From NCBI RefSeq assembly GCF_900537175.1, contig NZ_LS999833.1, positions 1,860,001 through 1,924,000 on the forward strand: DNA of 64,000 bases, written 5' to 3'. The first letter of the stretch is position 1. Each line of letters starts with the position of its first letter. This document shows, in pieces, positions 54,454-64,000 of the stretch. Under the pieces are notes generated by a model that was not told the origin of the DNA, searched no databases, and saw nothing but the letters and a program-made list of their open reading frames with translations. The position numbers and the translations under genes were made by a program. Source of the DNA: Lentilitoribacter sp. Alg239-R112. GTDB taxonomy: Bacteria; Pseudomonadota; Alphaproteobacteria; Rhizobiales; Rhizobiaceae.

Positions 54454-56070
54454 ATGCCGGAATTTGATTTTATAATCATAGGTGCAGGGTCTGCGGGGTG
54501 CGTTCTCGCCAATCGTTTAAGTGAGAACGGAAAATATAAGGTTTTGATGCTCGAAGCCGGAGGCAGCGATCTAAATTTTTGGATTTGGATGCCAATAGGT
54601 TACGGTAAAACCTTCTATCGCCGCAGTGTAAACTGGATGTATGAAACCGAGCCGGATGCAGCGTTAAATGGCCGCGTATCCTATTGGCCGCGCGGCAAGG
54701 TTATGGGTGGCTCAAGTTCCATCAACGCGATGGTCTATATTAGGGGGCAAAGGGAAGATTTCGAAGACTGGAAAAATATGGGAAATACCAACTGGGGTTG
54801 GTCTGATGTTCTACCATATTTTAAAAAGTCGGAGCAAAATGATAAGGGACAGGATGATTTTCGCGGCGAGACTGGCCCCCTTCACGTTGCAACAATGGAC
54901 AAACATCTGCATCCGCTTTGTCAAAATTTTATCCAAGCGGGTCAACAAATACAAATCCCGCATAATGCCGACTTTAATGGTGCTGAGCAGGAAGGGATCG
55001 GCACATATCAAAATACCATGAAAGACGGCATGCGCATGTCAACAGCGCGCGCTTATATTCGTCCAGTAAACAAAAGGAAAAACCTGCACATTATAAAGAA
55101 GGCAATGGCATCACGGCTTTTGTTCGATGGCACGCGCACAATCGGTGTGGAATACAACCAGAATGGTAAGATCAGACAAGCATTTGCAAAACATGAAGTC
55201 ATACTTTCTGCAGGTGCAATAAACTCCCCGCAAATTTTGCAGTTGTCCGGTATTGGTCCTGCAAAGTTTTTGAAATCCAAGGGCATTGACGTCATTCACA
55301 ACGCTAGGGGCGTAGGACAGAACCTACAAGATCACCTTGGTCTGGATTTTATATATCGCTCAAAAGTACCAACACTGAATGACCAACTACATTCATGGCA
55401 TGGCAAATTATGGCAGGGAATGCGTTATGTTTTAACGCGTGGCGGTCCCTTATCGGCAGGCGTGAATCAAGGTGGCGGATTTGTTCGAACTCGCCCGGAT
55501 TTAACCCGACCGAATATGCAACTATTCTTTTCGCCAGTCAGCTATACCAAAGCTCCGCCAGGCAAGCGCCCATTGATGAATCCTGACCCGTTCTCAGGTT
55601 TTTTATTAGGATATCAACCGACCCGCCCAACCAGCCGCGGACATCTGAAAATCAAATCCACCAATCCATCCGATGCACCTGTAATTTATCCCAATTACCT
55701 TGCCACAGACTATGATATTCAAGAGATGCTGGAAGGGTCAAAGTTCATGCGAAAAATCTCCGAAGCACCGGCTCTTAAAGAGATCATTGAAAGAGAAATT
55801 TCACCTGGCCCAGAGGTACAAAACGATAGTGAATTTATAGATGACATAAGAGCAAGGGCTGGAACAGTATTCCATCCAGTCAGCACATGCAAAATGGGTA
55901 GTGATCCTAAACGTGATGTCGTTGATCAGCGCTTACGAGTTTACGGCGTACAAAACTTGCGCGTTGTGGATGCATCCATTTTCCCGACACTGACTTCAGG
56001 AAATACCAATGCACCGACAATCATGGTGGGTGAAAAGGGTGCTGATTTGATATTGGAAGATCATAAATGA
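54454..56070 (+). CDS. GMC-family FAD oxidoreductase (choline/alcohol dehydrogenase-like)
   Basis: A 538-residue flavoenzyme oxidising an alcohol to an aldehyde. The N-terminal FAD motif IIGAGSAGCVLANRLSE, signature GKVMGGSSSINAMVYIRG, second GMC signature in GAINSPQILQLSGIGP, and the C-terminal catalytic segment FHPVSTCKMG...GNTNAPTIMVGEKGADLI are intact. It may oxidise an amino alcohol brought in by the upstream importer. Its stop overlaps the FAD oxidase start by 4 bp. Confidence 0.9.
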   Translation: MPEFDFIIIGAGSAGCVLANRLSENGKYKVLMLEAGGSDLNFWIWMPIGYGKTFYRRSVNWMYETEPDAALNGRVSYWPRGKVMGGSSSINAMVYIRGQREDFEDWKNMGNTNWGWSDVLPYFKKSEQNDKGQDDFRGETGPLHVATMDKHLHPLCQNFIQAGQQIQIPHNADFNGAEQEGIGTYQNTMKDGMRMSTARAYIRPVNKRKNLHIIKKAMASRLLFDGTRTIGVEYNQNGKIRQAFAKHEVILSAGAINSPQILQLSGIGPAKFLKSKGIDVIHNARGVGQNLQDHLGLDFIYRSKVPTLNDQLHSWHGKLWQGMRYVLTRGGPLSAGVNQGGGFVRTRPDLTRPNMQLFFSPVSYTKAPPGKRPLMNPDPFSGFLLGYQPTRPTSRGHLKIKSTNPSDAPVIYPNYLATDYDIQEMLEGSKFMRKISEAPALKEIIEREISPGPEVQNDSEFIDDIRARAGTVFHPVSTCKMGSDPKRDVVDQRLRVYGVQNLRVVDASIFPTLTSGNTNAPTIMVGEKGADLILEDHK

Positions 56071-57359
56071 ATGTGTTTACCGATGATTTTAAACCTCAAC
56101 CTTTTTGGTGGGATGCTGCATCTCTTGAGCAGCAAACAACGCAGAACCTACCGCAATCCGCCGATGTTGTTATTATTGGTTCTGGCTACACTGGATTACA
56201 AGCCGCATTGCAGGTTGCGCGCGCTGGCAAATCAACGCTGGTGCTAGACGCAGAAGCTTTGGGGTTCGGTGCAAGCAGTCGAAATGGCGGGCAAATTTCA
56301 ACATCCATCAAGCCGTCATTCTCAAAACTTTGCAGGAAGTATGGAACGACGATTGCAACAAATATCTTGCGCGAGGGGCAAGCTTCACTCGATTACATGA
56401 AAAACTTTATGGTTGAGGAAGATATTGAATGCGAGTTCAAAACACCGGGGCGCTTTCACGCCGCTCATACTCCTCGCGCCTATGAAAGGCTTGCCAAAGA
56501 ATGCGAGGAGGTCACGGGGATTGTAAAAACGGACGCCTATGTTGTAACCAAGGCAGAACAACATAGCGAACTTGGAACAGACGTCTATCATGGCGGCGCA
56601 GTCTACCCCCATCATGCAAGTATTCATCCCGGTCTTTACCACAAAGGCCTGTTGAATGTGGTGCGCAAGGCAGGTGCAGAGATCATATCACATTGCCGGG
56701 TTACCAACATTGAACGACAGAAGAACGGATTTCAATTATCCACTGGTTTGGGTCAAGTTCGAGCTGGGAACGTAATCATCGCCACCAACGGATATACAGG
56801 CACGTTAACACCATGGCAGCAAAGACGCATTATCCCAATTGGATCATACATTATTGCAACAGAGGAATTACCGAAGCATACAATAGATCAATTAATGCCA
56901 ACAGATCGCATCTTGTCGGATACGCGAAAATTGGTCTATTATTATCGGCCATCTCCAGATAGAAAACGTATTCTTTTCGGCGGGCGGGTCTCTCTTAGTG
57001 AGACCGACCCAAAACAAACCGGACCATTGCTACGAGATGAACTTATTCGCATATTTCCCGAGCTGGCAGACGTCCGCATCAGCCATTCATGGTCTGGGTT
57101 AGTCGGTTTTACATTTGACTCAATGATGCACGCTGGCAATGATAACGGGCTATATTATGCGATGGGTTATTGCGGCTCAGGTGTAGGCATGGCAAGTTAT
57201 TTGGGAATGAAAATCGGTCAGCAAGCAGCTGGCAACTTGCCAAATGTAACAGGTTTTAGTGAAATCCCATTTCCAACACGCCCACTGTATAGCGGCAATC
57301 CATGGTTTCTGGCGCCATCAGTCCTATTTTACAAATGGCGTGATCGTCTTAACTTTTAA
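56067..57359 (+). CDS. DAO-type FAD-dependent oxidase (PuuB/gamma-glutamylputrescine oxidase-like)
   Basis: A 430-residue amine oxidase. It has the PuuB-style start FWWDAA, FAD motif VVIIGSGYTGLQAALQVARAG and the GFGASSRNGGQIS segment. The C-terminal MGYCGSGVGMASYLG is a conserved FAD-contact loop. Relatives oxidise gamma-glutamylputrescine or related amines to aldehydes, which the aldehyde dehydrogenase at 46078-47559 could take further. It closes the importer/oxidase operon and converges on the ornithine cyclodeaminase gene. Confidence 0.85.
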   Translation: MNVFTDDFKPQPFWWDAASLEQQTTQNLPQSADVVIIGSGYTGLQAALQVARAGKSTLVLDAEALGFGASSRNGGQISTSIKPSFSKLCRKYGTTIATNILREGQASLDYMKNFMVEEDIECEFKTPGRFHAAHTPRAYERLAKECEEVTGIVKTDAYVVTKAEQHSELGTDVYHGGAVYPHHASIHPGLYHKGLLNVVRKAGAEIISHCRVTNIERQKNGFQLSTGLGQVRAGNVIIATNGYTGTLTPWQQRRIIPIGSYIIATEELPKHTIDQLMPTDRILSDTRKLVYYYRPSPDRKRILFGGRVSLSETDPKQTGPLLRDELIRIFPELADVRISHSWSGLVGFTFDSMMHAGNDNGLYYAMGYCGSGVGMASYLGMKIGQQAAGNLPNVTGFSEIPFPTRPLYSGNPWFLAPSVLFYKWRDRLNF

Positions 57360-57390
57360 GCTACAATCACTAACTTGGTCCGAACACTTG

Positions 57391-58449
57391 CTAGAGTTTA
57401 GCTCGGTTTAACATCCCATACAAATCCCTTGGATCATCAGGGTCAGCAATCATATCCAGATCATAAAAATAGCCGGTTTCTGAAAGCTGGTCGTAGATAT
57501 ACCGAAGAGCAGAGAAATCCTCGATTGCAAAACCAACACTATCAAAAAGCGTGGTCTGATTATCATCTTTACGGCCCACGACTTCACCTGTGATAACTTG
57601 CCATAACTCAGTTACCGGGTAATCATCGTCTAGCTGTTGAATTTCACCTTCAATTCTGGTTTGCGGCGGATATTCAACAAAAATATCCGACCTTAATAGA
57701 ATATCTTTGTGCAGCTCCGTTTTGCCCGGACAGTCACCACCAATAGCGTTGATGTGCTGTCCGCGCCCAACCATATTATCCGTTAGAATGGTCGCATATT
57801 GTTTATCGGCAGTACACGTCGTGATAATATCGGCGCCCTGTACTGCTTCTTCTGAAGACCTGCAAACCTTGATGTTCAAACCTGTTGAAGATAGATTTTG
57901 CACAACCTTATCAGTAGCAGCTGGATCAATATCATAAAGGCGAATACTGTTAATGCCCATAATCTCCTGAAATGCCAACGCTTGAAATTCGCATTGTGCT
58001 CCATTGCCAATTAGTGCCATTGTCTTTGAATTTTCCGGCGCAAGATATTTCGCTGCAAGCACAGATGTTGCAGCTGTGCGAAGCGCGGTTAGAACCGTCA
58101 TTTCCGACAGCATGACAGGGTAACCATTATCAACGCTTGCCAGTAATCCAAATGCAGTAACGGTTTGAAACCCGCGCGCCATGTTCGCAGGGTGCCCATT
58201 AACATACTTAAACCCATAAAGCTCACCATCAGATGTTGGCATAAGTTCGATAACCCCATCGGACGAATGGGCTGCCACACGTGGCGTTTTATCAAAATCG
58301 GGCCAGCGTTTGAAATCACTTTCAATATAAGATGCTATCCCAGCAATCGCGTTACGAATACCGATGTGGTGAACAATCCGCATCATATCAGCGACACTTA
58401 CGAATGGCACCATCGCAAGCTCAGAAGGCTGAGGTGGTCTCTTAAACAT
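57391..58449 (-). CDS. Ornithine cyclodeaminase
   Basis: A 352-residue NAD-dependent enzyme that converts L-ornithine to proline and ammonia. The Rossmann region MALIGNGAQCEFQALAF, substrate segments with MPTSDGELYGFKYVNGHPAN, and the C-terminal SVGFAIEDFSAL are as in bacterial OCD/mu-crystallin proteins of similar length. GGAG precedes the ATG. It follows arginase by 11 bp, so arginine goes to ornithine and then proline. Confidence 0.88.
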   Translation of the reverse strand: MFKRPPQPSELAMVPFVSVADMMRIVHHIGIRNAIAGIASYIESDFKRWPDFDKTPRVAAHSSDGVIELMPTSDGELYGFKYVNGHPANMARGFQTVTAFGLLASVDNGYPVMLSEMTVLTALRTAATSVLAAKYLAPENSKTMALIGNGAQCEFQALAFQEIMGINSIRLYDIDPAATDKVVQNLSSTGLNIKVCRSSEEAVQGADIITTCTADKQYATILTDNMVGRGQHINAIGGDCPGKTELHKDILLRSDIFVEYPPQTRIEGEIQQLDDDYPVTELWQVITGEVVGRKDDNQTTLFDSVGFAIEDFSALRYIYDQLSETGYFYDLDMIADPDDPRDLYGMLNRAKL

Positions 58450-58460
58450 CTATAACTCCA

Positions 58461-59393
58461 TTAATATCTAGTCGTAGGTCGATCAAGAACATTGCGGCCT
58501 GTCAGGCTAGCGCAAAGATCAACCATTAGCTGGGCTGTCCGCCCACGTTCATCCAAAAAAGGGTTAAGCTCAACCATATCTATGGACGTAACTAGTTCGC
58601 TTTCGAAAAGCATTTCCATAACCAAATGAGCTTCTCGAAAAGTCGCACCGCCTGGCACAGTTGTACCTACAGCTGGGGCAATGCTGGGGTCTAAAAAGTC
58701 AACATCAAAACTGACATGCAGTCGCCCCTTGTCTGTGTGAACACGTTCAAGAAACGATTTGAGCGCAGATTTAATTCCGATCTCATCGATACGCCGCATA
58801 TCATAAGTTTCAATAGGTAGCTCATTGATAAGTTCACGTTCTGAAACATCCACTGATCGCAATCCTATAAAACAAAGATTCTCAGGCTCAATCGGTGCAG
58901 CTAGCTTCGGATAAATATTATCAAATCCATCTCGCCCAAGTAGATAATTAATTGGAGTACCGTGGAGGTTACCAGACTTGGTAGAGGAAAGGCTATGCAT
59001 GTCGGGATGTGCATCCAACCATAATACATATTGGGGCTGCCCTAGTGATTTAGCATATTCTGTAACACCGGAAACAGTTCCAATCGACATTGAATGGTCA
59101 CCACCGAGGAAGATGGGAACATCACAAAAAGTACATGCAGAGCGCGCAATATTTTGTAAGTTTTTCGCCCAATTCGCGACTTCACTTAAGTTTTTTATTG
59201 CTTCATTAGGGTGGGTGTACTGCTTAAAACTATCCAAGCGGGCGTTTCCAGCATCTGTTACTTGATGACCCAATTCTTTGAGAACATCGATCAATCCGGC
59301 CGTACGAAGCGCATCCGGTCCCATGAGACAACCTGCCTGGCTGGCGCCTTCCTGAATAGGGGCGCCGATAATGTGATAATGTTTTGGCGACAT
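58461..59393 (-). CDS. Arginase
   Basis: A 310-residue manganese ureohydrolase. Metal-binding motifs GGDHSMSIGT, DAHPDMHS and SFDVDFLDPSIAPAVGT are intact, matching arginase rather than agmatinase in its N-terminal MGPDALRTAGL and overall length. It hydrolyses arginine to ornithine and urea. AGGAA precedes the ATG. It is divergent from an AsnC/Lrp regulator with a symmetrical AT-rich element between. Confidence 0.88.
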   Translation of the reverse strand: MSPKHYHIIGAPIQEGASQAGCLMGPDALRTAGLIDVLKELGHQVTDAGNARLDSFKQYTHPNEAIKNLSEVANWAKNLQNIARSACTFCDVPIFLGGDHSMSIGTVSGVTEYAKSLGQPQYVLWLDAHPDMHSLSSTKSGNLHGTPINYLLGRDGFDNIYPKLAAPIEPENLCFIGLRSVDVSERELINELPIETYDMRRIDEIGIKSALKSFLERVHTDKGRLHVSFDVDFLDPSIAPAVGTTVPGGATFREAHLVMEMLFESELVTSIDMVELNPFLDERGRTAQLMVDLCASLTGRNVLDRPTTRY

Positions 59394-59449
59394 GATAATT
59401 CCTGTTTTTCATACCTTACTGAGAATAAAGCTGGAAAACGAGCCAGAAA

Positions 59450-59480
59450 ATTGTATAATAAGTCTAATATTATATACAAT
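59450..59480. promoter_or_regulatory. Imperfect palindrome, candidate AsnC/Lrp operator
   Basis: ATTGTATAATA (59450-59460) and TATTATATACAAT (59468-59480) form a near-symmetrical AT-rich pair in the 107-bp gap between arginase and the AsnC regulator. Such sites suit Lrp-family dimers. Confidence 0.5.
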
Positions 59481-59500
59481 TTATATAGAAAATTATCATA

Positions 59501-59938
59501 ATGTTTGATGCCGTAAAAATTGATGAAATGGATCGAAGAATCATCACCCTGCTAAAACATGATAGTCGGATTCCAATCACCTCGATTGCAAAAACGCTTC
59601 TCATTTCACGTCTTACGGTAAAAGCGCGAATAGACAAATTATTGAAATCGGGAGCAATTCAAAAATTCACAGTACAAGTCGCAACAATGGCAGAAGCGAA
59701 TATAGTTCACGCCATCACCAACATAGAGGTTCAAGGCTTAAAATCGGAACTGGTCCAGCGACATTTGCGAAAAATACCGGAAGTCATCAGCCTTTATACC
59801 ACGAATGGAAAATGGGGATTAGTTGCCCAAACCGAAACATCCGACTTGCAGCATTTTGATGAAGTTTTGTTCAAAATTGATAAGATACCGGGTATTGTCA
59901 GCGCCGAAACATGCATCCTGCTCAATAAAGTTGTATGA
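59501..59938 (+). CDS. AsnC/Lrp-family transcriptional regulator
   Basis: A 145-residue regulator with an N-terminal helix-turn-helix (DRRIITLLKHDSRIPITSIAKTLLISRLTVKARIDKLLKSG) and a RAM ligand-binding domain (about 65-140). It is divergent from the arginase/ornithine cyclodeaminase pair and presumably answers to arginine or ornithine. Confidence 0.9.
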   Translation: MFDAVKIDEMDRRIITLLKHDSRIPITSIAKTLLISRLTVKARIDKLLKSGAIQKFTVQVATMAEANIVHAITNIEVQGLKSELVQRHLRKIPEVISLYTTNGKWGLVAQTETSDLQHFDEVLFKIDKIPGIVSAETCILLNKVV

Positions 59939-60246
59939 TTTCATATCAAAGTCGCAAAGTACACCTGCGTCGATCACAGAATATAATTTATAGATCAATC
60001 GCTATTTCGTCGGTGTGACCTTCTAAATCAATAAGCTCCCTTGATATTTATTTATTGCGGCGGTTTTCGCTGCTTTTATCTCCAGATATTGTGATGTTGA
60101 ACATAACGATCGATGCATTGATTATTGATTATTGATTATTGATTTTCAGTCTCTCAATAACTTAGATTAAAGCAACACTGTTGTTTATACTCGTCATTGA
60201 GAATCAATTTAGCAAACTCTTTTGAGATACAGTAAGGTTAGAACTC
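59939..60246. repeat. Intergenic region with a 7-bp tandem repeat
   Basis: This 308-bp AT-rich gap holds about four copies of the 7-mer ATTGATT/ATTATTG in register at about 60117-60144. Nothing else was recognised. Copy-number change could alter spacing in the promoter of the following kinase-like gene. Confidence 0.7.
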
Positions 60247-61302
60247 TTGCCGCACACGAAACCAAATACGAATGCGAAGGACCGCTTGGATGAGGCTCGC
60301 ATTGAAGAGATTGAACGTCTAACAAAAGACGTGTTCGACCAATCACCAACACGTGTTGCATTTCCAGGCGGAGCACACCGAGCAGCATTTGTTGCTGAAA
60401 TTTCGAATGAGCTATACGTACTTGCGAAACGTGAAAGGGAAGCAGATGCGCAACTTGAAGCAATCGTTCTTAAAACGTTATCACCTTGCGGGCACGTACC
60501 CAAATTTATTGCCCGATCTGGCCGCTGGTTAATTCAAGAATGCTTATCTGGGGCTCGAGTGCCAGTAACAATGAACAATCAGACAAAGATGAGTGCGCGC
60601 GTTGAACTGCTAGAGAGCTCTATCACATCGCTTCTTATAATCCGTGACTTTGCTCATCAGGAAAATTTGCAACATCGTGTCCCAAAAATTGGCGCAAAAC
60701 CGGACTGGCTTGCTCGTAGAGTCGGGAACATGGCCACCATATCTCAAAAACTTGATATTCCTTTACCTCAAATCGATCCACATTTTTTGCAAGCCGCCTA
60801 TCAGAGTAAGCATCAGGATTTTGTCAAATGGGACTCGCGTCCAGGTAATGCACTTAAGTATAATGATAAAATATACTGGTTTGACTGGGAAGATTGCGGT
60901 CGACGCAATGCTCTAGATGACTTTATCTGCCTCATGATGGATGAATGGACTATGATTGATTTTCCAAATGAGGAAAAACTGATTGAACAATATCTGCCAA
61001 AATTTGCTGGTGGTATGTCTACCGGCCAGGCCTACACATATTTTCCCATCGCATCTCTCATACAAATCGCATTCCGGCTTCGACTGGCAATAAAATACAA
61101 GATGCAAGAAGGTAAATGGTGGGATCGCGAAAAATGTTTGGCAGGCGATAAAGTTGGCGTAACACCACCTGAAGTAACACGGCTCTTAAATAGAGCAATC
61201 CGACTTACTAATGGTTCTGTAGGGTGTAATGAAAGAATAAAAGATTGTCGTGTCTGGATTGATAATATCGCAAAGAAACTTGAGCTACATCTATCAGAAT
61301 AG
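60247..61302 (+). CDS. Protein with aminoglycoside-phosphotransferase-like kinase fold
   Basis: A 351-residue soluble protein. The C-terminal half carries KWDSRPGNAL (the place of the usual HGDxxPGN catalytic loop) and YWFDWEDCGRRN (usual IDWE metal loop), so Asp and Asn of the active site are kept while the usual His-Gly is replaced by Lys-Trp. I do not recognise the subfamily, and substrate is unknown. The only sensible start is TTG60247, with AAGG nearby. Its ancestry with small-molecule kinases is likely; activity is less certain. Confidence 0.6.
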   Translation: MPHTKPNTNAKDRLDEARIEEIERLTKDVFDQSPTRVAFPGGAHRAAFVAEISNELYVLAKREREADAQLEAIVLKTLSPCGHVPKFIARSGRWLIQECLSGARVPVTMNNQTKMSARVELLESSITSLLIIRDFAHQENLQHRVPKIGAKPDWLARRVGNMATISQKLDIPLPQIDPHFLQAAYQSKHQDFVKWDSRPGNALKYNDKIYWFDWEDCGRRNALDDFICLMMDEWTMIDFPNEEKLIEQYLPKFAGGMSTGQAYTYFPIASLIQIAFRLRLAIKYKMQEGKWWDREKCLAGDKVGVTPPEVTRLLNRAIRLTNGSVGCNERIKDCRVWIDNIAKKLELHLSE

Positions 61303-61465
61303 ATAACACCTTCAATTTATACAACAAAGATGACCGTTGTTAAATTTAAAATTTGAATAAAATCCGGCTAGTTAAGTTTAATCTTTAAGGTTAAAATCGG
61401 TCAATTTCCACACACCCCCTTATTTGATGTAGATGAGATACCTCATAAGAACTGGAGGTGTCACG

Positions 61466-62689
<1,224 letters not shown>

Positions 62690-62701
62690 GATAACATGTG
62701 T

Positions 62702-62729
62702 CTACCCGGTGGGCTTGCTCACCGGGTAG
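62702..62729 (+). terminator. Strong hairpin after the repeat-protein gene
   Basis: CTACCCGGTG pairs perfectly with CACCGGGTAG around an 8-nt loop, 13 bp past the stop. There is no good T-run, but the GC-rich stem and position fit a terminator. Confidence 0.65.
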
Positions 62730-62877
62730 CTTCACGACAATAGATTCCCAATGCTAAATTAGCTCAATCCTCCAGCTTAAACATTAAGCATAATGCGGCA
62801 ACAGATAATTCAATGAATTACGATTGAATTGGCGTAGTCCCAAAGATCTCATCTTACAGAACAGTTACTTGACCCAG

Positions 62878-64000
62878 TTACTTGGCCCAGTTTCCATAAA
62901 GTATAGGCATCATGCCCGCCAGAGCTTTAAACCGCGGCCATGACTTTCGTTCGTGCTGCGTCCAGCCTGCTTCAGCAATGGCCGATAATCTTGGAAAAAC
63001 CAATCTGTCGAAAATTGCCCTGTCCGTCATGGATTCACACCATATACACGCTTGTACTCCGAGTAATTGTTTACGTTGCGCATCTGTCCAACCTTCAGTC
63101 GGATTGAACATATAGGTTTCTTCAGGACCAGACCAACCAGCCCACCCCGCACCAGGTTCCGACCAAGCAGTGCTATTGGCCATATCCAGATAATATCGCT
63201 GACCAGGAGATACGACAACATCATATCCGGCACCTGCGAGGGAAGCAGAAGTTTCAACGGAACGCCAGCCAACCAAATAGCATTCCGATTTTTCGATCAC
63301 ATCCCCATGGGCAGCTTCTTCCCAACCGCCCGTTACGCAACCACGAGAGGCCAAAAACGTTTGTATGCGCTCTAAAAAAGCAGCCTGCAAAATAGCAGCG
63401 CCAGACCCATCAATCTCATCTGCCCCCTCATGATTGCTTATTGTGTTGGTTAGTTTTGCGTGCCCATCTGCAACCGCATCACCAGCCAACTTGCGCAACA
63501 TCGCCAATGCTTGTGGGGAACCCGACCATGCCGCAATCGGCACTTCATCAGCCCCAATATGAATTATTTTTGATGGAAATAATTCTATAATTTCATCGAA
63601 AACAGTTTCCAAAAATCGAAAAGTCTCATCACGAGCAGGATTCAGGCAATTATTGGGAAAGCCCTGCACAGAGTAATAGGTCCCAGTTTCGTCGGGGTCC
63701 AGAAGTTCGGGAACCGACCGCAATATCGGGTAACTATGGCAGGGTATATCCACCTCAGGCACAACCATGATGCCATAATTATCAGCCTGCGCTACAAGCT
63801 CGCGAATGTTGCTTTTCGTATAGTAGCCACCGGAGCGCTCTGGGCCGGACCCTAAAAGAGGTGGCATGACCAATCCATGGCCGCGCCATGCGCCGATTTC
63901 GGTCAGTGCAGGATAGGCATCAATTTCGATACGCCATGCCTCATCATCTGATAGGTGCCAATGAAAACGGTTCAACTTATTCCACGCCATGATGCATAAA
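62878..64000 (-). CDS. Beta-N-acetylhexosaminidase (GH20), 5' end outside window
   Basis: The C-terminal 373 residues of a family 20 glycoside hydrolase that removes terminal N-acetylglucosamine. The frame stays open to the window edge, and MAWNKLNRFHWHLSDDEAWR is internal to the (beta/alpha)8 domain, so the gene begins outside. The catalytic Asp-Glu pair is in HIGADEVP; WAGWSGPEETY and the Trp-rich C-terminal region line the sugar pocket. It suggests chitin or peptidoglycan fragment use, in keeping with a marine heterotroph. Confidence 0.88.
   Translation of the reverse strand, partial: LCIMAWNKLNRFHWHLSDDEAWRIEIDAYPALTEIGAWRGHGLVMPPLLGSGPERSGGYYTKSNIRELVAQADNYGIMVVPEVDIPCHSYPILRSVPELLDPDETGTYYSVQGFPNNCLNPARDETFRFLETVFDEIIELFPSKIIHIGADEVPIAAWSGSPQALAMLRKLAGDAVADGHAKLTNTISNHEGADEIDGSGAAILQAAFLERIQTFLASRGCVTGGWEEAAHGDVIEKSECYLVGWRSVETSASLAGAGYDVVVSPGQRYYLDMANSTAWSEPGAGWAGWSGPEETYMFNPTEGWTDAQRKQLLGVQACIWCESMTDRAIFDRLVFPRLSAIAEAGWTQHERKSWPRFKALAGMMPILYGNWAK

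Overview
The window looks like chromosome or large-replicon DNA of a heterotrophic, probably marine alphaproteobacterium. This rests on gene content: two TRAP importers beside several ABC importers, an aerobic CO-dehydrogenase (cox) cluster with an MHYT-LytTR regulator, a MocR regulator, an arginase/ornithine cyclodeaminase pair and pseudoazurin. The DNA is moderately AT-rich throughout and genes are tightly packed with many 1-11 bp overlaps. No rRNA, tRNA, CRISPR, transposase, integrase or phage gene was recognised. Order (Hyphomicrobiales or Rhodobacterales) cannot be settled from sequence alone.

Layout. (1) 57-3006: PhyH-type dioxygenase, Gfo/Idh/MocA oxidoreductase and EamA permease in one operon, then a PfkB kinase (3204-4124). 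(2) 4182-11908, minus strand: N-formylglutamate-amidohydrolase-like enzyme, TRAP QMP importer, PuuA-like glutamine-synthetase-family ligase, aldehyde dehydrogenase and iron alcohol dehydrogenase, with a divergent RpiR regulator and a perfect 16-bp palindrome between. This reads as uptake and gamma-glutamyl-masked oxidation of an amine or amino alcohol. (3) 13008-15674: a membrane TPR protein with a DNA-binding-like N-terminus and an orphan LuxR-type regulator. (4) 16198-25847: coxC-M-S-L-D-E-F-G-I, whose large subunit carries the form I active-site cysteine loop (SYRCSFR). (5) 25923-32413: LysR regulator, D-cysteine desulfhydrase/L-cysteate sulfo-lyase-like PLP enzyme, alpha/beta hydrolase and a glycine-betaine-type ABC importer with an unusually long permease. 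(6) 32514-34301: di-haem peroxidase head-to-head with a Sel1-like protein, their 5' ends overlapping or nearly so. (7) 34423-41545: SsuD-like flavin monooxygenase, flavin reductase and a TRAP importer, divergent from a GntR regulator and a second Gfo/Idh enzyme; a candidate organosulfonate module. (8) 41767-45864: Fe-siderophore/haem-type ABC importer followed by pseudoazurin and an unknown Cys-rich protein. (9) 46078-57359: aldehyde dehydrogenase and enolase-superfamily enzyme divergent from a MocR regulator, then a polyamine-type ABC importer, a GMC oxidoreductase and a PuuB-like FAD oxidase. The same 46-bp operator-like element lies at both promoters. (10) 57391-59938: arginase and ornithine cyclodeaminase with a divergent AsnC/Lrp regulator. 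(11) 60247-64000: an APH-fold kinase-like protein, a Gly-Ser-Lys repeat protein with an RTX-like C-terminus, and the 3' part of a GH20 hexosaminidase.

Overall this is a string of self-contained 'import, oxidise, regulate' modules for nitrogen- and probably sulfur-containing small organics, plus CO oxidation for supplementary energy. A recurring feature is a hairpin directly after the gene for the solute-binding protein when that gene is not last in its operon.
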